From positions 1-64,000 of the forward strand of contig JAPEVF010000010.1 in NCBI GenBank assembly GCA_029747585.1: DNA of 64,000 nucleotides. Direction: 5' to 3'. A program made the position numbers and the translations under genes. The stretch is from Pleurotus djamor. Lineage: Eukaryota; Basidiomycota; Agaricomycetes; Agaricales; Pleurotaceae. Below, one piece after another: positions 44,391-60,035 of this stretch; the stretch's first letter is position 1, and the number at the start of each line of letters is the position of its first letter. Under the pieces are notes generated by a model. That model saw nothing but the letters and a program-made list of their open reading frames with translations, had not been told where the DNA came from and did not search any database.

Positions 44391-45803
44391 ATGTCCACAC
44401 CCAGCAGCAGCACGCCGAAACTCAATGACAAGCAGGCCGTCATTCTTTTCGTCTTCACCCTTTTGGCTTTCACTCTAGAATCGCAACTTACTCAGGTGAG
44501 CTTCGAATTGCGAATTCTTCTTGATTCGATTCAAAGGAATAATGAATCTGCCAACAGTATGTCCAGACGACGCTACAATATCGCCATCCTTACTTCATAT
44601 TGTGAGTCTTTTAACCACCCTCTTGAGACTTGTTGAGGCTTTTACTGATCAAGATCAAACCATAGCTATCTCGTTCACACCTCATTCGCATTAATATTCC
44701 CAGTCCATCTACTCTACCTCATGATCACGTCCAATACGTCACCTTACGCCCTTCTTAATGGCCTCTCGCTGGCTGTTCGAGAACACCTTGCACCAGGAAC
44801 ATCTCCTTCCGACCGCTTCCCGCGCAAGGCATTCTTAAGACTAATCCTAGCTTTGACACTGGGTGTCACATGCCCAGCTTTGTTGTGGTTCGCGGCAATC
44901 TCGATGGCTTCGTGAGTACCTGCCTCTCCCCTCGGACCAGCGTCTCACGGTCTTACAGAGTCAGCGACGTCACAGCAATGTGGAACATGAATGCCTTCTT
45001 TGCCTATATTTTCACCGTCAAGATATTCCATTTGCAATGGGAATCCAGACGGTTGTTGGCTGTTATCATCGCAACCCTTGGGACCGTGGCTGTTGTGTAT
45101 GGGGGAAGTACAGCAAGTAATGAAGATCCGCACAATGCATCGATGCCTCTTTCTTCATTCAAACCCAGCGCACCTATCCTTGGCGATTTGCTGACCCTGA
45201 TCGCGTCTGCAGGATACGGTCTGTACCAAGTACTTTACAAGAAGTATGCAGCCCTACCCTCCGATCCAGAGGTTACCGCCGAGCGACTATATGAGGCTTT
45301 GCCTGCAGAGGATGCACCACATGGTGACGTGTATGACAGAATCGAAGACAAAAACGAGCTCATATATCCACCTCCATTTGGATTACATCCCAATATGTTA
45401 ACCTCTGCCATCGGACTCTGTACGATGTTACTATTGTGGATTCCCCTGCCCATCTTACACTACCTGGACGCCGAAAAATTCGCTTGGCCTTCAAACGCTC
45501 CAACTTTCCTCGCCATTGGAGGTATCGCTCTCGGAGGGCTCGTCTTCAATGCAGGGTTCATGGTAAGGCTCGCTCTTCTTATCTCTGCGTCTCGAAGCTC
45601 CCCCTGATGCCCTCGCTTAGATTCTTTTGGGGGTGTGGGGTCCCATCATCACTTCCGTTGGCAATCTGCTTACCATCGTGCTGGTATTCCTATCGGATGT
45701 CCTGTTCGGTGCTGGTATCCAAGCTGTCACTACCTGGAGTCTAGTAGGATGCGGCGCCATCATCGCTGCTTTTGGTGTGCTTGCATACGATACGAGTCGA
45801 TGA
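44391..45803 (+). CDS. EamA/DMT-superfamily transporter (SLC35F-like)
   Basis: Start ATG at 44391 (MSTPSSSTPKLNDKQAVILF). About ten TM helices are seen, for example AVILFVFTLLAFTLESQL, AVIIATLGTVAVVYGG, MLTSAIGLCTMLLLWIPLPI and ITSVGNLLTIVLVFLSDVLF. The segment TAMWNMNAFFAYIFTVKIF and the duplicated 5+5 layout fit the SLC35F3/F4/F5 group of the drug/metabolite transporter superfamily. Introns fall at about 44494-44556, 44600-44667, 44912-44961 and 45562-45620. The stop is TGA at 45801-45803 (DTSR end). The substrate is unknown; thiamine has been suggested for relatives. Confidence 0.82.
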
Positions 45804-46579
45804 TCCTACAAGTGGCAACATCTAGACACATCCGGGTAAGCAACGTTCCTTCCAGATGATCTACTACCTAATTTTGTCTCATATCAATCTACCGTAGTTC
45901 ATGTGACTCTTTAGGTTGCACGCGATGCATTCCCAAGAAGCAGAATACTCCTCTTCATCAGATTACCAATACTGCTGTAATACAAACATGACGAAGACAG
46001 ACATGCTTCTTTGGCCAGTCGTGTCCGTTAATAAACAACGTCCAGCATGTCGTCCCCTGCTATCAGCCGCTATCAAGGATCCTCCACAAGGACCTTGTCA
46101 GGAAGCTCCTCCTCAAATCATTTTGCGGCGGTTCTTAGCTTGTCCTTGTTGCAGTTTGGGCACCGCAACAGTCAGACGTCGTGGCTAGTAACCCATCCTT
46201 GAAGCCGATCTTCCGGTTGTCGTGGAATAAGAAGCAACCTATTCCTGCACCATGGTCTTCACGGTTCTCACGAAACCTGGTGGTCGTTTCTCATGCTACC
46301 GGTCGCCAAATATGACCTTCCGAATTAATGCATGTGCAGCCTTAAACATACACAGCTCATCGTTCCATCAAAGTTATCTTTTGCTACACGGTACGCTTCG
46401 GTCCCTTAGGCCCTATCTTTGTCGCGTGTGCTCCATCGTTTGGAACCACGATGCCACTTTGTCTCTGGAAGGACACCGAAGCCATACCAAAACATATTCC
46501 GCCATTCTACTGTGATGCGTCCATATGCACGAAGTCTTGGCACGATGTCCTTGCTATGGACAACGACTTCGTCGTAAAG
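45804..46579. other. Intergenic
   Basis: It holds the 3' flank of the transporter and upstream sequence of the protease. No gene supported. Confidence 0.35.
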
Positions 46580-46587
46580 TATAAAAG
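46580..46587 (+). promoter_or_regulatory. TATA box of the S8 protease gene
   Basis: TATAAAAG 78 bp upstream of the ATG at 46665, a typical distance for a strongly expressed secreted fungal enzyme. Confidence 0.55.
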
Positions 46588-46664
46588 ATTTTCAGAATAC
46601 GACTCTTGAACTGCACCCTCCTTTCGAGTGTCTAATCAGTTGTCTACACCCCAAACCAACCAAG

Positions 46665-48561
<1,897 letters not shown>

Positions 48562-49118
48562 ACGACAAGATTTAGGAAGAGGTTATAGGATAACAAATTT
48601 TAACAATTGTCATTTGTTCAAATACCCTTTTGAGTGCATTATGAATTCGTGAATAATCCTAACCTAGAAGTGCCGGGCACGAAAAGAAATGAGAGATACA
48701 ATGATCACAAAGAGAGGGAGAGAGGAAGAATCGAGTACGGATGAGAAGATACGTGGAAGCTGAAGCTGAAGGCCTGACTAGAGGCCTTCATACAGGGAAT
48801 GGCCATGCGATGCGGCGCAAGGTCAACGTGCACAGCGCTAAATGCAGCGGGCATTGAAGACGGTGAACAGGGACCATNNGTGCAGAGGTCACTGCGAACA
48901 ATCTACTAAGCCAGAACGAGAGTTCTCGCGTTACATATATCCAAAGAATTATCCATGCCAATCGATCAAAGTATTGCATCGCATCGCACCTCGGCTTGAT
49001 CCTGAGATAGGAGAGCTTCGACTTCTGTCTCCATAGAAGAAAGCTATTATTGTGCGGTTGCCATCAAACTACATGGTAATTGTCAGAAGGAAACAAAGCG
49101 GCGACGGCAAGGGAATCA
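48562..49118. other. Intergenic, convergent 3' ends
   Basis: No gene supported. Two Ns at 48878-48879. The sequence near 48700-48800 is purine-rich. Confidence 0.3.
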
Positions 49119-50642
49119 TCACCTCTTCCGTTTGGCCTTCGTCATTTCTTTCCGTAGTGCAGCCCCATCAAGAGGCTTCAATAGTTCAAACGCACATAAA
49201 AGATCCTCCGAAACACTGCGGGAGAAGAACGAGTCAGGACGATGACGTTATTTGTGAGAAAAGGGAAGCAGTGACCTCATGCAAGCACCATAGTTGTCGA
49301 ATTCTGGAGCATCGTCAGCAAGAGGCAACGAGGCATGGTTATATGACTCACCGCCACAGTAATTCGGTGCGCTGAAAACAGTTACGAGAGTCCGATCATT
49401 CCAAAACTCATACCCATCCTCCACCACCATATGTGCTCGACATATGAGATCCATATCGTACCGAAGCAGGAATTCATTGATTATGCCCTTCCCAAAGCAA
49501 TAACTAACCCCTCTTTCATTATCTTCCCAATCCAGCGCAGTGTCCGACGGATCTGACCACAGCAAGTCGTTCAACAGCCCATAGTCGGGCACGTCGGTCG
49601 GTCGTTGTATACGTTTTATGTCTTCCATCGAGTGCAAAGAGGGTGAGAGTCCACCGTGGACGCAGAATATCTTGGAAGCCACCACGGCGGCAATTGGGAG
49701 ACAATTGAAGACATCAATGAATGTTTTCCAGGTCTTGATGTTACATCTACGCTTACACTCATCGTAGAAGCCATAGACTAGGCAATTCGGTGAGATATTA
49801 TCAGCTGCAGGTTGTGGAAGGCGCACCTCGTGTAACGTTGGCACATTCGTGATTGCCTCGGAGAAGGAAGAAGTTCTCGGGATACTTGATCTTGTAGCAT
49901 AACAACAACAGTATCGTCTCCAAGCTCTGCTTTCCCCTATCCACGTAGTCGCCAAGGAATAAGTAGTTCGCTGCTGGAGGGAAGCCGCACATTTCAAACA
50001 GTCGTATTAAGTCGGAGTACTGTCCATGGACGTCTCCAACAATCTTCACAGGCGGTGAGAGTTCAATGAGTGTGGGCTGGTTGAGGAATACTTCACGAGC
50101 CGCCTGACATATTGCCGCGATCTCTGTATTCTTCAGGCACAACGATTTCGAGACCTTGCCTGTGTAGCCGACCTCGAGTAACCGCGAGATCATGTCGTCG
50201 ACATCGAACTGTTTCTGCCGGTCCTTGTTCGAGTCACTCTGCGGCAGGCTGCTAGCTGAGTCGGGGGTGAATGGCGTGGAAGGCGACATGATTGCCTGGG
50301 TGGCCGGTATGTCGAGGGGAGCTGGGGGTGGCTTTGGCGAGGTTGAAGGTGGAGTTGTCGAGGTCGTGTCGTTGGGCGTGGAACCCTTGGAGCCGCTGGA
50401 TGATGTTGTTGACGAGCCATCTGCCTCAGAAACGTTCAGACCTGGTAAGCGAGCATCAGCGGAACTACACTGCGAAATGTGACGAGGTTGGCACCTGTGG
50501 CGCGCGACAGACTTCCTTGGGGCGTGCTGGCGCTGGCGTTGTCGGTAGCATTGTCTGATGCAGGCAAATCCGGACTTTGATCCTTGTCCTTGTCCTTGCC
50601 TTTCTTTTGTTTCTTGGAAATGGAGGAAGGCTGTTGGCCCAT
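49119..50642 (-). CDS. PPZ1: PPZ-type serine/threonine protein phosphatase
   Basis: Start ATG at 50642. Gly2 of [17 protein letters not shown] is a likely N-myristoylation site. A disordered Ser/Thr/Pro-rich region of ~120 residues follows, joined by an intron whose donor splits GTG. The catalytic domain has [30 protein letters not shown] and [13 protein letters not shown], all metal-binding and active-site motifs of PP1-like phosphatases. The tail ends TKAKRKR. Myristoylated N-extension plus PP1-like core is the mark of the fungus-specific PPZ family, which controls K+/Na+ homeostasis and wall integrity and is inhibited by Hal3-type proteins in yeast. At least four introns. Confidence 0.9.
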
Positions 50643-50965
50643 TGACTGCCCAGTCGTCGACCTTGTGTTTGGGGCCGGTGAATGGGACCTCGACTTTGAG
50701 AGTCTGGAGGTGAATACGGAAAGGAGTGTCGGAGCCAGGATGGAAAGACGGCGACGGCGTTGAAGAATTCAGGAATCAGAGGCGAGTGAGAAATAAGTCG
50801 ACGGATTGTCCAAAGTGTCGCTCAGGGAAACAAGATCATGTTTGGTCGCTTGTTTACTCAGAACACGCAACAGGGGCACTTGTAATGATAATAAGTAGCT
50901 TGTACGAGCATGATCATAACATATCATAGCATGGGTACTAGGTACATGGAGAAATGGCAATGCAA
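50643..50965. other. Intergenic between two leftward genes
   Basis: It contains the 5' region of the phosphatase gene and the 3' flank of the uS17 gene. Nothing else is seen. Confidence 0.3.
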
Positions 50966-51714
50966 CTAGAATTTAGTAAAGGATTTCGATGCAGCCTTGT
51001 TCTTGGCCACCCGGAGAACATTGAAACGAACAGTCTTGGACAATGGCCGACATTGCCCTGCACGACAATCAGCACTCGAGAATNCAATTAAAACGTCTNA
51101 TACGCACCAACGGTAACAGTATCGCCCANCTCNACACGGAAGGCCGGTGAGACGTGGGCAGCCAAGTTCTTGTGTCTCTTCTCGTAACGATCTAATGATN
51201 GNCAACAGCTTCAGCCNGNTAACACANNGCCAGCAAAAATACACCCAAACGCACTGTATTTGGGGATGTAGTGGAGGTAGTCGCGGCGGATGATGATCGT
51301 GCGCGTCATTTTGGTAGACACGACTTTGCCAGTCAAAATNCGGCCACGGATGGAAACGTTGCCAGTGAATGGGCACTTCTTGTCTACATTTCCCAACGGN
51401 TCAGTNCACATTCTCTAAGCCACCGAATCAAGGGCGTACCAATGTAAGTCCCGTTGATCGCATCTGCAGGNGTCTTGAACCCAAGACCAACATCCTTGTA
51501 CCATCTCTTCTCCTTAGTGGAGATTTTCTTGCCACCTGTNATCGCCAGTCAGAAANTCCATCAAAGGTCCCCCACCATATTAAACCACGCACCGCGAANT
51601 TTGGCGTTTTGGAAGAGATGTTGCTTTTGGTAGGCCTTCTCGATCTAGTTTCCCGGTAAACATCAGAGAGGGTAGACACAGCTAGCAGCAGCAAGCACGC
51701 ACTTGTTCAGCCAT
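50966..51714 (-). CDS. RPS11: 40S ribosomal protein uS17 (S11)
   Basis: The first exon is just MAEQ (ATG at 51714), as is common for ribosomal protein genes with an early intron. It continues [72 protein letters not shown] and [18 protein letters not shown], and ends FTKF. All match eukaryotic uS17. The stretch 51080-51600 has many Ns, so several junctions are uncertain, but no real break is implied. It is a component of the small ribosomal subunit. Confidence 0.93.
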
Positions 51715-51859
51715 GTTGATCTTGAGGACGTTGGGCCTGGCGCTGGCGACGAAACTTTGGATTTGGGGACTATTGACACATGTTTGGTATCGACATCCGA
51801 CTTTGTAACTGTACAGTGCACCGGAAGATGCCGAATCGACTACAGATTCATATCTAATC

Positions 51860-54800
51860 TCAATGCATGGCCTGGAGGGCCTCTAACGTCCGCTTTAATT
51901 CTTCTTTCGATACCCTAAGCTCTTCTGTCGGCTTCGTTCCCTCCACTATTTGCTGCACGTCCTCCAGCGACGACAGATGACTCAGGAAATGTTCCAAAAA
52001 GTCACCNTCAAGGAAGCCGTATGAGGCCTCGCCATCGCTTACACCTCTNGAGTTCTTCGGGGCACGATATCTGAGCAAATNGGTTAANATCGANCACGGA
52101 GNGTAGTTCTNATGTGAACTTACTGTGCCAAAGTAGCTTCTCCAGGCCCTTTGCGCAGGTAGGCTAAATTCCGCTGTAAAGAGGCGAGGTGGGANGCAAG
52201 GTGGTCATCAGTGACGTCCACAATGACGCCGATCCGTCCTGTGGCCGTCGCGTATACGTATTCNGGTTTGATTGCAATAGCGTTNGAGGTGTCAGGGGTG
52301 AGCAAGGGGCCTAGAGTCTGTCAGCACGATGAGTGAGGTGAAAGCAAGGCACCATTTACCTCTCATGAACTTGGTTANNAGTTCTCCNGTGTAGAATANN
52401 CCTTCTCTCTTCAATTCTATCNTTCGCGGGGAACGAACCACGATNTATGAGAAGATGTTGTTGGTGTCCTATCACAGANTNAGGATGTGCNCAAGTAGAG
52501 GTNNATNNANTAGAAAGTACTGACGTTTGACCCAATAATAGTATCGGTGCTGGAAGATTCGACAGAGACAGGCCAAAGCGGCGCGAATTCCTTCGTCAAN
52601 ANACGCANTTTCTCCCCTTCGACGCGAAGCAGTGAGATGGAAGTAAGGTGATCTCCAAGGAGCAGTTGGTTGTCGAAGGCNCTAAGGCTCGTAACGAAGT
52701 AATTGTGGTTCCATTCGTCCAGCTTCTTNAATGTNTAACTTGGCACAGAGGTAGCTTCCGATTCTTCTTCGAGTTTATACAACATCACCTACCAGGAACA
52801 ATGGTCATTATAGCCCTTAATCTNCNTGATAGAAAGTTAAATGAGAGTACCGAGGAATTGACTGCCGCGGNAATTAGATCGCCTACGACCGCGATGGCAT
52901 ACACACAACCCTGCACTTCTGCGTCGGCGAGAACGGAGATTTGAAGCTTTGATTGCTCGTGGGAGGCAGTCAAAGCTATCAATCGTCCTCCACTGGCCTC
53001 AATTTCAGCGGGGTGGTATCGAAGGCTACCGAGGCAGTAGATGGACATGATTTTGCCATCTGTTATTTGTCGCATCTTGACCGCGGCTGTGAGCTCTTCT
53101 GTGGGGCCGCATGCAAATTCACATATACCTGGTCGAATGTTANTCTCTTCGCTGAGGATNNNANNCATCGAGATATATAAGACTTACTTTGATACGTGAC
53201 CTCATCTAGAAGTTTGAACGAACTAGTAGGCATTTCTGCCTCGCCGATTCTGACGGGGGCTGTATGGGTACATATCACGCCGAGCACTTTCATCGATGAA
53301 TCGTGAATGATTTTTCGTGGTACGTCCAAACCTAATGGAATCTTGAGATAAAGTCAGAAAAGGCCTTCTCGACTCCCTAAAACACATCCTTACCGAGTGT
53401 ATGTGCAATTTATTCAGATCTTTAACCATCCCGATGACCAAACCCGTTTGGACTGCCAGTATTAGACAAGAGCGATAACCAGGTGTATGGAACCGAGAGG
53501 CAGCGAAGACGTTCTATAGATAATGAGCACAACGTCCGATGTTCTAGTGTCGTGATATGAAATCCCACCTTCAGCATGACAGGTGAGCTTCTCAATCTTC
53601 GACCATCCCACCCAATCACAGTAGCCTGCGATCCGGCCGCGAAAACGGAGGGCTGTCCATCTACATCGCACAACGAGAGACTGACTGGGGATAGCCCCAG
53701 GGAGACCACCTTCTTATCTGTCAAAGCCCGACCCTTATCACCCCATGAATAAATGTTGACCGTTCCATCGCCCAGACCAGCAAGCAAATACGGGTGATAA
53801 TCCTCTCCAGATGGTGCACTCCCGAAGTTGTGGAGAACGATCGAGTGGATCGCAGAAGGCAAAGGGGGAGTCTTCGACAGTAGCTCCAGCTGTCCCGGGG
53901 TGAGCTGGTAGACTTCTACTGAGTTGTCTTGCCAGTAGGCGACAGCGATGTATTTGGTGACGAACTTGTTCCCGGTGAGAGGCATGCCGCAGATGGCAGA
54001 TACGTCACGCTCGGCGATTTGAGTTTCTCGCTCTCTGTAATTAGAGGGTGGTTCAATGGGGGCTATTTCGTTTCACAGGAAGTAAGAGCTCACACAGAAT
54101 TCAAAGTACCGTTAGGGGTAACGTTGACGATGTTGATCTTCCCGCCTTGTAAAGCAACGAACACTTGGCTGGGGTTGATGTCCGCAGCGACGATTTCGCG
54201 CGTAAATGTCGTACTAAAGGATAAAAATGTAAGGGTGAGTGCAACCCATGAGTAGATGAGGCAGCGACATACCTATCTTTACGCCTCCATTGGCCCAAGT
54301 CATTGTCGTAATCCAGCAGATAGACACCTTGACTCGTGACTTGAATGACGTGCGAAGAGTCACCATAAGAGCTGGTGCCCGACGACGTTTTGATTCGGCC
54401 AGCGACATTCGAAGTCGCTAGTGTGCGTTCGGAAGTGACAAAACCGTCACCAACCTGGGTAGCTGACTGAAGAGAATTGTTGGAGAATTCAAAAATATGC
54501 GTTGAAAATGCAGTCGATATGACGATATGTGAGATTTCACTGTTCACAGATAATTTCAAGGTAAGACCACGATCACGACGACTTCATAGAGACAGAACGT
54601 ACATAGATTCGAAGCGCGGTCGGAGAGGCCAAACACCAATGATGTTCTCTATACCGGAGATTGAAGCAAGCTCTCTGAAGTCAGCGCCGTTGCGAACAAC
54701 GTTGATGGATCCTGAGCTTTTGCCTCCTGAACAAGTAATCACTTGCTTCTAAAGGTGTATCGTTAGCCTCTGTACGACGTAAATGACTTCTTGCAAACCT

Positions 54801-56532
54801 GTCCGTTCCCATCAAGATCGACGAGTGTTGCGTCATTGACGGGGGCAATATTCTGCCATACGTCGACGACCTTCAGATATGTATCAGTGTTCGCGATAAT
54901 GCAGCCTTTCTCAGCGGCCTCCTTCTTGGCCTGTATCTCCCTTTCTTCACTGTCAAAGTCCATGTCAACATCGACATCGAGGTCATGGTGGCTTCGGCTC
55001 TCGCCATCCAAAGCCCTTTTCTTGCCCTTTCCATCGCTTTCCGTAGACACCCCAGGAACCAGTACGGACGGAGAGGCGGTGGCGATGTACGGTGGGATAG
55101 GAAGAGCCACCTCGCCCCGCTGAGAGAGGGAAGTTGGGCTGACATGTATCAACTGTGAATCACCAAGGTAAGACCCAACAAACAGGACTTGAGATGTCAG
55201 ATATGTGAGTGTTGTCGGCGGTGAAACCTGGCATTGTATGGCTGAGTAAAACGACGATTGATGGGTTGAAAGCAGTATTTACCTCTCCTAACGGGAGTAA
55301 GACAAGGCCGAGCCTATCAAGGAAGCCGAAGGAAAGCATCGCCAATCGTCCATAGCTGTCTGCGATGAGATACTGATTTGGGGCATCAATCTCGCAAACA
55401 CTTGAAATGTAACATGAGCTTCAACGATATACCAGCATTCGCGTCACCCACCAAGAAACGTCGCTCCATGGCCATTCGAGAGCCGCCCTCGGTTTCCGCT
55501 TTTTGCCTTCTCTCGCTTTCTCCTTCTCCCTAGCTTCAGCTACCAGGGCAGGATCTTTGCTGCGTTTCTTTTTCTCCAGCCGTTTAGCTTTGCCTTTAGC
55601 TTTCTCTTGCCATTCAAGGTTGGAAAATTCGTAGAGCTCTAGACGGCGGCCACCGACTACCAAAACACCGCCGTTAAAGACCGGTTTCTCTTCTTCGCCA
55701 GAATCATCTTTCAATGAGGGTACAGAAAGGAGCTTGGGGTTATGAAATGGCGCAGTGGGAAATTGGTTTGGACTGAGGATTGTTCTTGGGACTAGAGAGG
55801 ATGGTTCCGGGAGAAGCTCAAGGCCTTCAATGGAGAGCTCTCGGGCCAAAAGCATGAGTCGTTCTTGATGATCCACATGTAATATAGCTACCGTTGGATT
55901 CCTGGATTGTGGGGTTTCAAGAAATGTGATGGAGAAGACGGAAAGTTCAGGGAGTCTATCGAGGTTGACTCAGGGGATATATGAGATAAAGAATGTCGAC
56001 ACACGCACGTTACATCGAAGTCCCGGGAGTACGTGGCATTCTCGAGGATAACGACTTTCAGCCGGCCAACATAGCAACTGACAATTAGGACAGTCCCAGA
56101 AGGGTTCAGAACGAGATCATTGAAGAACTCGGCAGGTCTAGGTAGACGCTCTGATAGTGACAATGCCTTCTTCACAGAAAGACTACCTGCCCCCGACGGG
56201 GACTCTGAGTAGGATAAGAACAAGAGCTCCGGCGTGGGATGGTCTAAAAGGCAGACGAGGTTGGATCGCACTGATTTCTAAGGATGGCATTAGCGACATT
56301 GTTGAAAGAGATGATAGATTCAGCCAACCTGAATTGGTAATGCACGTATGGCCAATATACGGCCCCATATTTCCAACACGCACTCAAGTTGGAGGCCTTC
56401 TGGCTGCAGTGAGAAGACTTCCAATCTATTACTTTTGGCGACAACAAGGTGTTCCAGATCGCGCGACGAGAGTCTACATTTCGTGGATGCGTGGACAGCA
56501 GAGGGCTGGTGAAAAGTCGTCAGAAGCTTCAT
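51860..56532 (-). CDS. DDB1: DNA damage-binding protein 1 (CUL4 adaptor)
   Basis: Start ATG at 56532 (MKLLTTFHQPSAVHAS). It continues LEHLVVAKSNRLEVFSLQPE, LDHPTPELLFLSYSES and NPSGTVLIVSCYVGRLKVV, the first propeller of the MMS1_N/DDB1 family. Further blocks are NKFVTKYIAVAYWQDNSVEV, LLAGLGDGTVNIYSW and VLGVICTHTAPVRIGEAEMP. The CPSF_A C-terminal region reads ATATGRIGVIVDV and DGDFLEHFLSHLSSL, ending LEALQAMH with TGA at 51860. A lysine-rich insert (KRLEKKKRSKDPALVAEARE) is unusual. There are a dozen or more introns and many Ns between 52000 and 53170. By family, DDB1 bridges CUL4-RBX1 to substrate receptors in repair and chromatin control. CFT1/RSE1 relatives fit the C-terminus less well. 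Confidence 0.88.
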
Positions 56533-56783
56533 CGTTGCTGACCACTGGCAGTGGGACGTCTCGCGGATTACAGAGACTCGGCCAAGATGTCATATGATCG
56601 ACCGATCGTTAGTCCCGTGCAAGGCCCGTGGCCCTGAGAAATGACTAGGCTGGGCGCCTCAAGCGTGTTGTATATTCATGTTTGCTCGACGCGTCGCACT
56701 GATGTCCAAGCAAGTCACCTTAGGCGAGCCTGTCCTTCTTGTTCCCGTCGTGTCAGTTCTCACTATTGTGTGCAGCGAGCTTC

Positions 56784-59700
56784 ATGAAAATGCCTCCCAA
56801 GTCTGCAAAGCCAGCGGCGCGTACCCTCGCTGATATGTGGGGAAAGAAGAAACAGAAACCATCCGAGGAATCCAAGGAAGATCATGCACCTGGTAATGAC
56901 CTCACCTCAAGTCTGCGAATATTCTGACTCAATATTTATGCTTAGCTTCAAGCCACGATGACGGTACGAGGCAAAAAGCTCGTGTCATATCCGTTATAAC
57001 CGTGTCATAGAGGCCGTTCCCTCGTTCAAGACAAAGAAACGCCGTATCCTGGAGTCGGATGATGAGGATGATCCACGTTCGTCCTACTTCTATACTTGAC
57101 CCTTGGGCATGCTGTTAACCCTGCCCAAGTCGCAAAATCGGAGAGTGCTTCGTCAGTCGCACCATCCTCTTCCCCCGGTCCGTCTCGCGCGTCCTCAGCA
57201 TCTCCACCACCTAGACCCCGGAAGACTCGTAAGGTAGAGTCGAACTCTGCTGGTCCTAGTAAAGAAGCGCCTCCTAGCGACCCAGAAGAGCAGGAGAATG
57301 AGAATGTCAGTGAAGATGAGGAGATGGATGTCGATGACGGTGTGGCTTCCAAAATGTTCGCCTTTCCAACCTTATGTTAGGACAACTAAATTGGAATCGT
57401 TCTCCCCAACAGCGCGGACGCGGCTCTCTCTCGAGTCAAAGATGTCGATATTAAAGGCGGCTGGGCTGTTGGATCTGCGTTCGTAACCTCTCCCTGACCG
57501 TCTCATCTCAGTTCTGAACTCTTCTGCAGTGTACCATATGCCGCGCTGGCAAAGACCTTTGCTTTGATAGAAGCAACATCTAAACGACTGGAGAAGAACT
57601 CAATTTTGACTGCATTTTTGCTCCTTGTGATACAACGAAGCGCCAAGATGGACGCGAAGTCCCTTCTCCAGACCGTATATCTCTGTATAAACCGAGTAAG
57701 CACGGTCGCTTGGTGCTTTGTATCACTCACTCCAATCTGCTGTAGCTTAGTCCTGATTATGTCGGCATTGAACTGGGTATTGGTGAAAGCTTGTTGGTCA
57801 AAGCGATTGGAGAGTCGACTGGAAGGAGCATAGCTACGATCAAGGCTGATCTCAAGAAGGAAGGCGACTTGGGCCTTGTTGCAATGGTAAACCACCTGTT
57901 CCCTTTACCCAATTATCACTCCTCACGTCCACCCTAGAATTCCAAAAATAGTCAGAAGACTCTCTTCAAACCCAAGCCCTTGACGGTGCCGTTTGTGTTC
58001 GCCAACTTGAAGGAAATTGCCACCACGTCTGGACATTCGGTTCGCTCCACTGATCCTGTTTCTCGTGCCTCGTTGACCAGACAGACCACAGTCGCAAACC
58101 AAGAAGGTCTCCATAATAACCAAGCTTTTGGCAGCCTGTCAAGACTTTGAAGCTAAATACATTGTTCGTAGTTTGGAAGGAAAACTGCGAATAGGTAATG
58201 CCGAGAAATCTGTGTTGGTCGCCATCGCTCATGCCGCAGTTCTCGCTGAAAACGACAAACGTAAGTGCAGCGCGTTTCGAAAACCGATGTTGCATGTACG
58301 ACGCTAATCCGTGTTTTAGGCCAGAAAAAATGGAGCGGCGAAAAGCTCGGAGCACGGCTAGAGGAAGCGTCAAATACTATTAAATCCGTCTATAGGTACG
58401 TGCATTGGCCCTCTGTACGGCAAATGTATTCTCATAACATAGCACAGTGAGCTACCTTCTTACGACGAGGTCATCCCTGCATTGCTTGAACATGGAATCG
58501 ATGGTTTGCGGTCAAATTGCAAGCTAAGGCCCGGGGTTCCTTTGAAACCTATGTTGGCGAAGCCGACGAAAGCCATCGGCGAAGTCCTCGACCGGTTTGA
58601 GAACAAGAAGTTTACTTGCGAATACAAATATGATGGAGAGCGTGCACAAGTGCACAAGTTAGAAGATGGCACTGTCGCTGTTTTCAGCCGCAATTCTGAA
58701 GACATGAGCAAGAAATACCCTGACTTGGTTGACCAGCTTCCTAAGGTAAAACCTTGCTGTTTTCCTTTCGTATCATTCGATACTAATCCCATTCTCAGTT
58801 CATCAAAGAATCCACTAAATCCTTCGTTCTTGATGCTGAGGCGGTTGCAATTGACCATACAACGATGAAGTTGATGCCCTTCCAAGAGCTCAGTAAACGG
58901 AAACGGAAAGACGTCAAGGTTGAAGATATCCAAGTCCGAGTTTGCTTGTTTGCTTTCGACCTGTTATACCTCAATGGCAAGGTAATTTGCTTGTACTGAC
59001 CGCTGAAGCAGATCTCTAATTTCTCCGATCATCTAGTCGCTCCTTCAAGAGTCGCTTGTCGAAAGACGTCAGCTCCTGCGGCAACATTTCCAGCCAGTCC
59101 CTGCCGAATTCGATTTTGCGAAGTCTTCAGATGGAGAGACTACGGACGAGATTCAAACATTCCTGGAAGAAAGTGTGAAAGATGGCTGCGAAGGTCTCAT
59201 GGTCAAGATGCTGGATACCGACGCCAGTTACTACGAACCCAGCCGGCGCAGTATTAACTGGCTAAAGGTGATTGATAACTGGAGTTCTGTGACGCGCAGT
59301 ATCTGACTTCCATTCGTAGCTCAAGAAAGACTATCTAGCTGGGATTGGCGACTCCCTCGACTTGGTCGTAGTCGGTGGTTATTATGGTAAAGGCAAGCGT
59401 ACCAACGTATATGGGGCCTTCCTACTCGCTTGCTATGATGGTGATTCCGAAGAATACCAAACGATATGCAAAATCGGTACTGGTTTCAGCGATGAGATGC
59501 TCCAGTCCCACTACGAGCTACTCAAACCACTCGAACTGTCAAAACCACGGGGCGACATCAAAATCGGTGGCGCCAAACCCGATATATGGTTTGAACCCAA
59601 GGTTGTCTGGGAGGTCCTTACAGCGGATCTGAGTCTAAGCCCTATATACACTGCAGCACAGGGCCTGGTACGTACTTCCTTCCACCAATGTTGGCGAGGT

Positions 59701-59943
59701 CATTCTCACCGGTTTTAGGTGGAGGAACGGGGTATTTCACTACGATTTCCGCGGTTCATCCGGGTACGGGACGACAAGGCCGCGGATGATGCTACGAACC
59801 CGGAGCAGGTCAGTTCTCCGCCTCTGTCGCTGGTAAGAGTCTGACACCTTCGTCCACAGATCGCCGAGATGTACCAGAAGCAGGCTTTGGCGCAGTCGCA
59901 ATCTAAGAAGAAAAGTAACGAAGGCGACGATGAATTTTGGTGA
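56784..59943 (+). CDS. CDC9: ATP-dependent DNA ligase I
   Basis: The first in-frame ATG is at 56784 ([20 protein letters not shown]); the ATG at 56790 is also possible. [10 protein letters not shown] may be a degenerate PCNA-interacting motif. An acidic, Ser-rich region is followed by the DNA-binding domain ([31 protein letters not shown]). The adenylation domain has motif [14 protein letters not shown] with the AMP-accepting Lys, and motifs [26 protein letters not shown] and [20 protein letters not shown]. The OB domain has [20 protein letters not shown]. It ends GDDEFW, TGA at 59941-59943. About a dozen introns. It joins Okazaki fragments and seals repair nicks. Confidence 0.95.
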
Positions 59944-60035
59944 TACCATGGTGGCATTACTCGTGGAGGTAGGACGTATAGCGTGGGGTAGAATTATAAT
60001 TCTAGAATATATAAAGCATAGTAGTGACTGAGTGA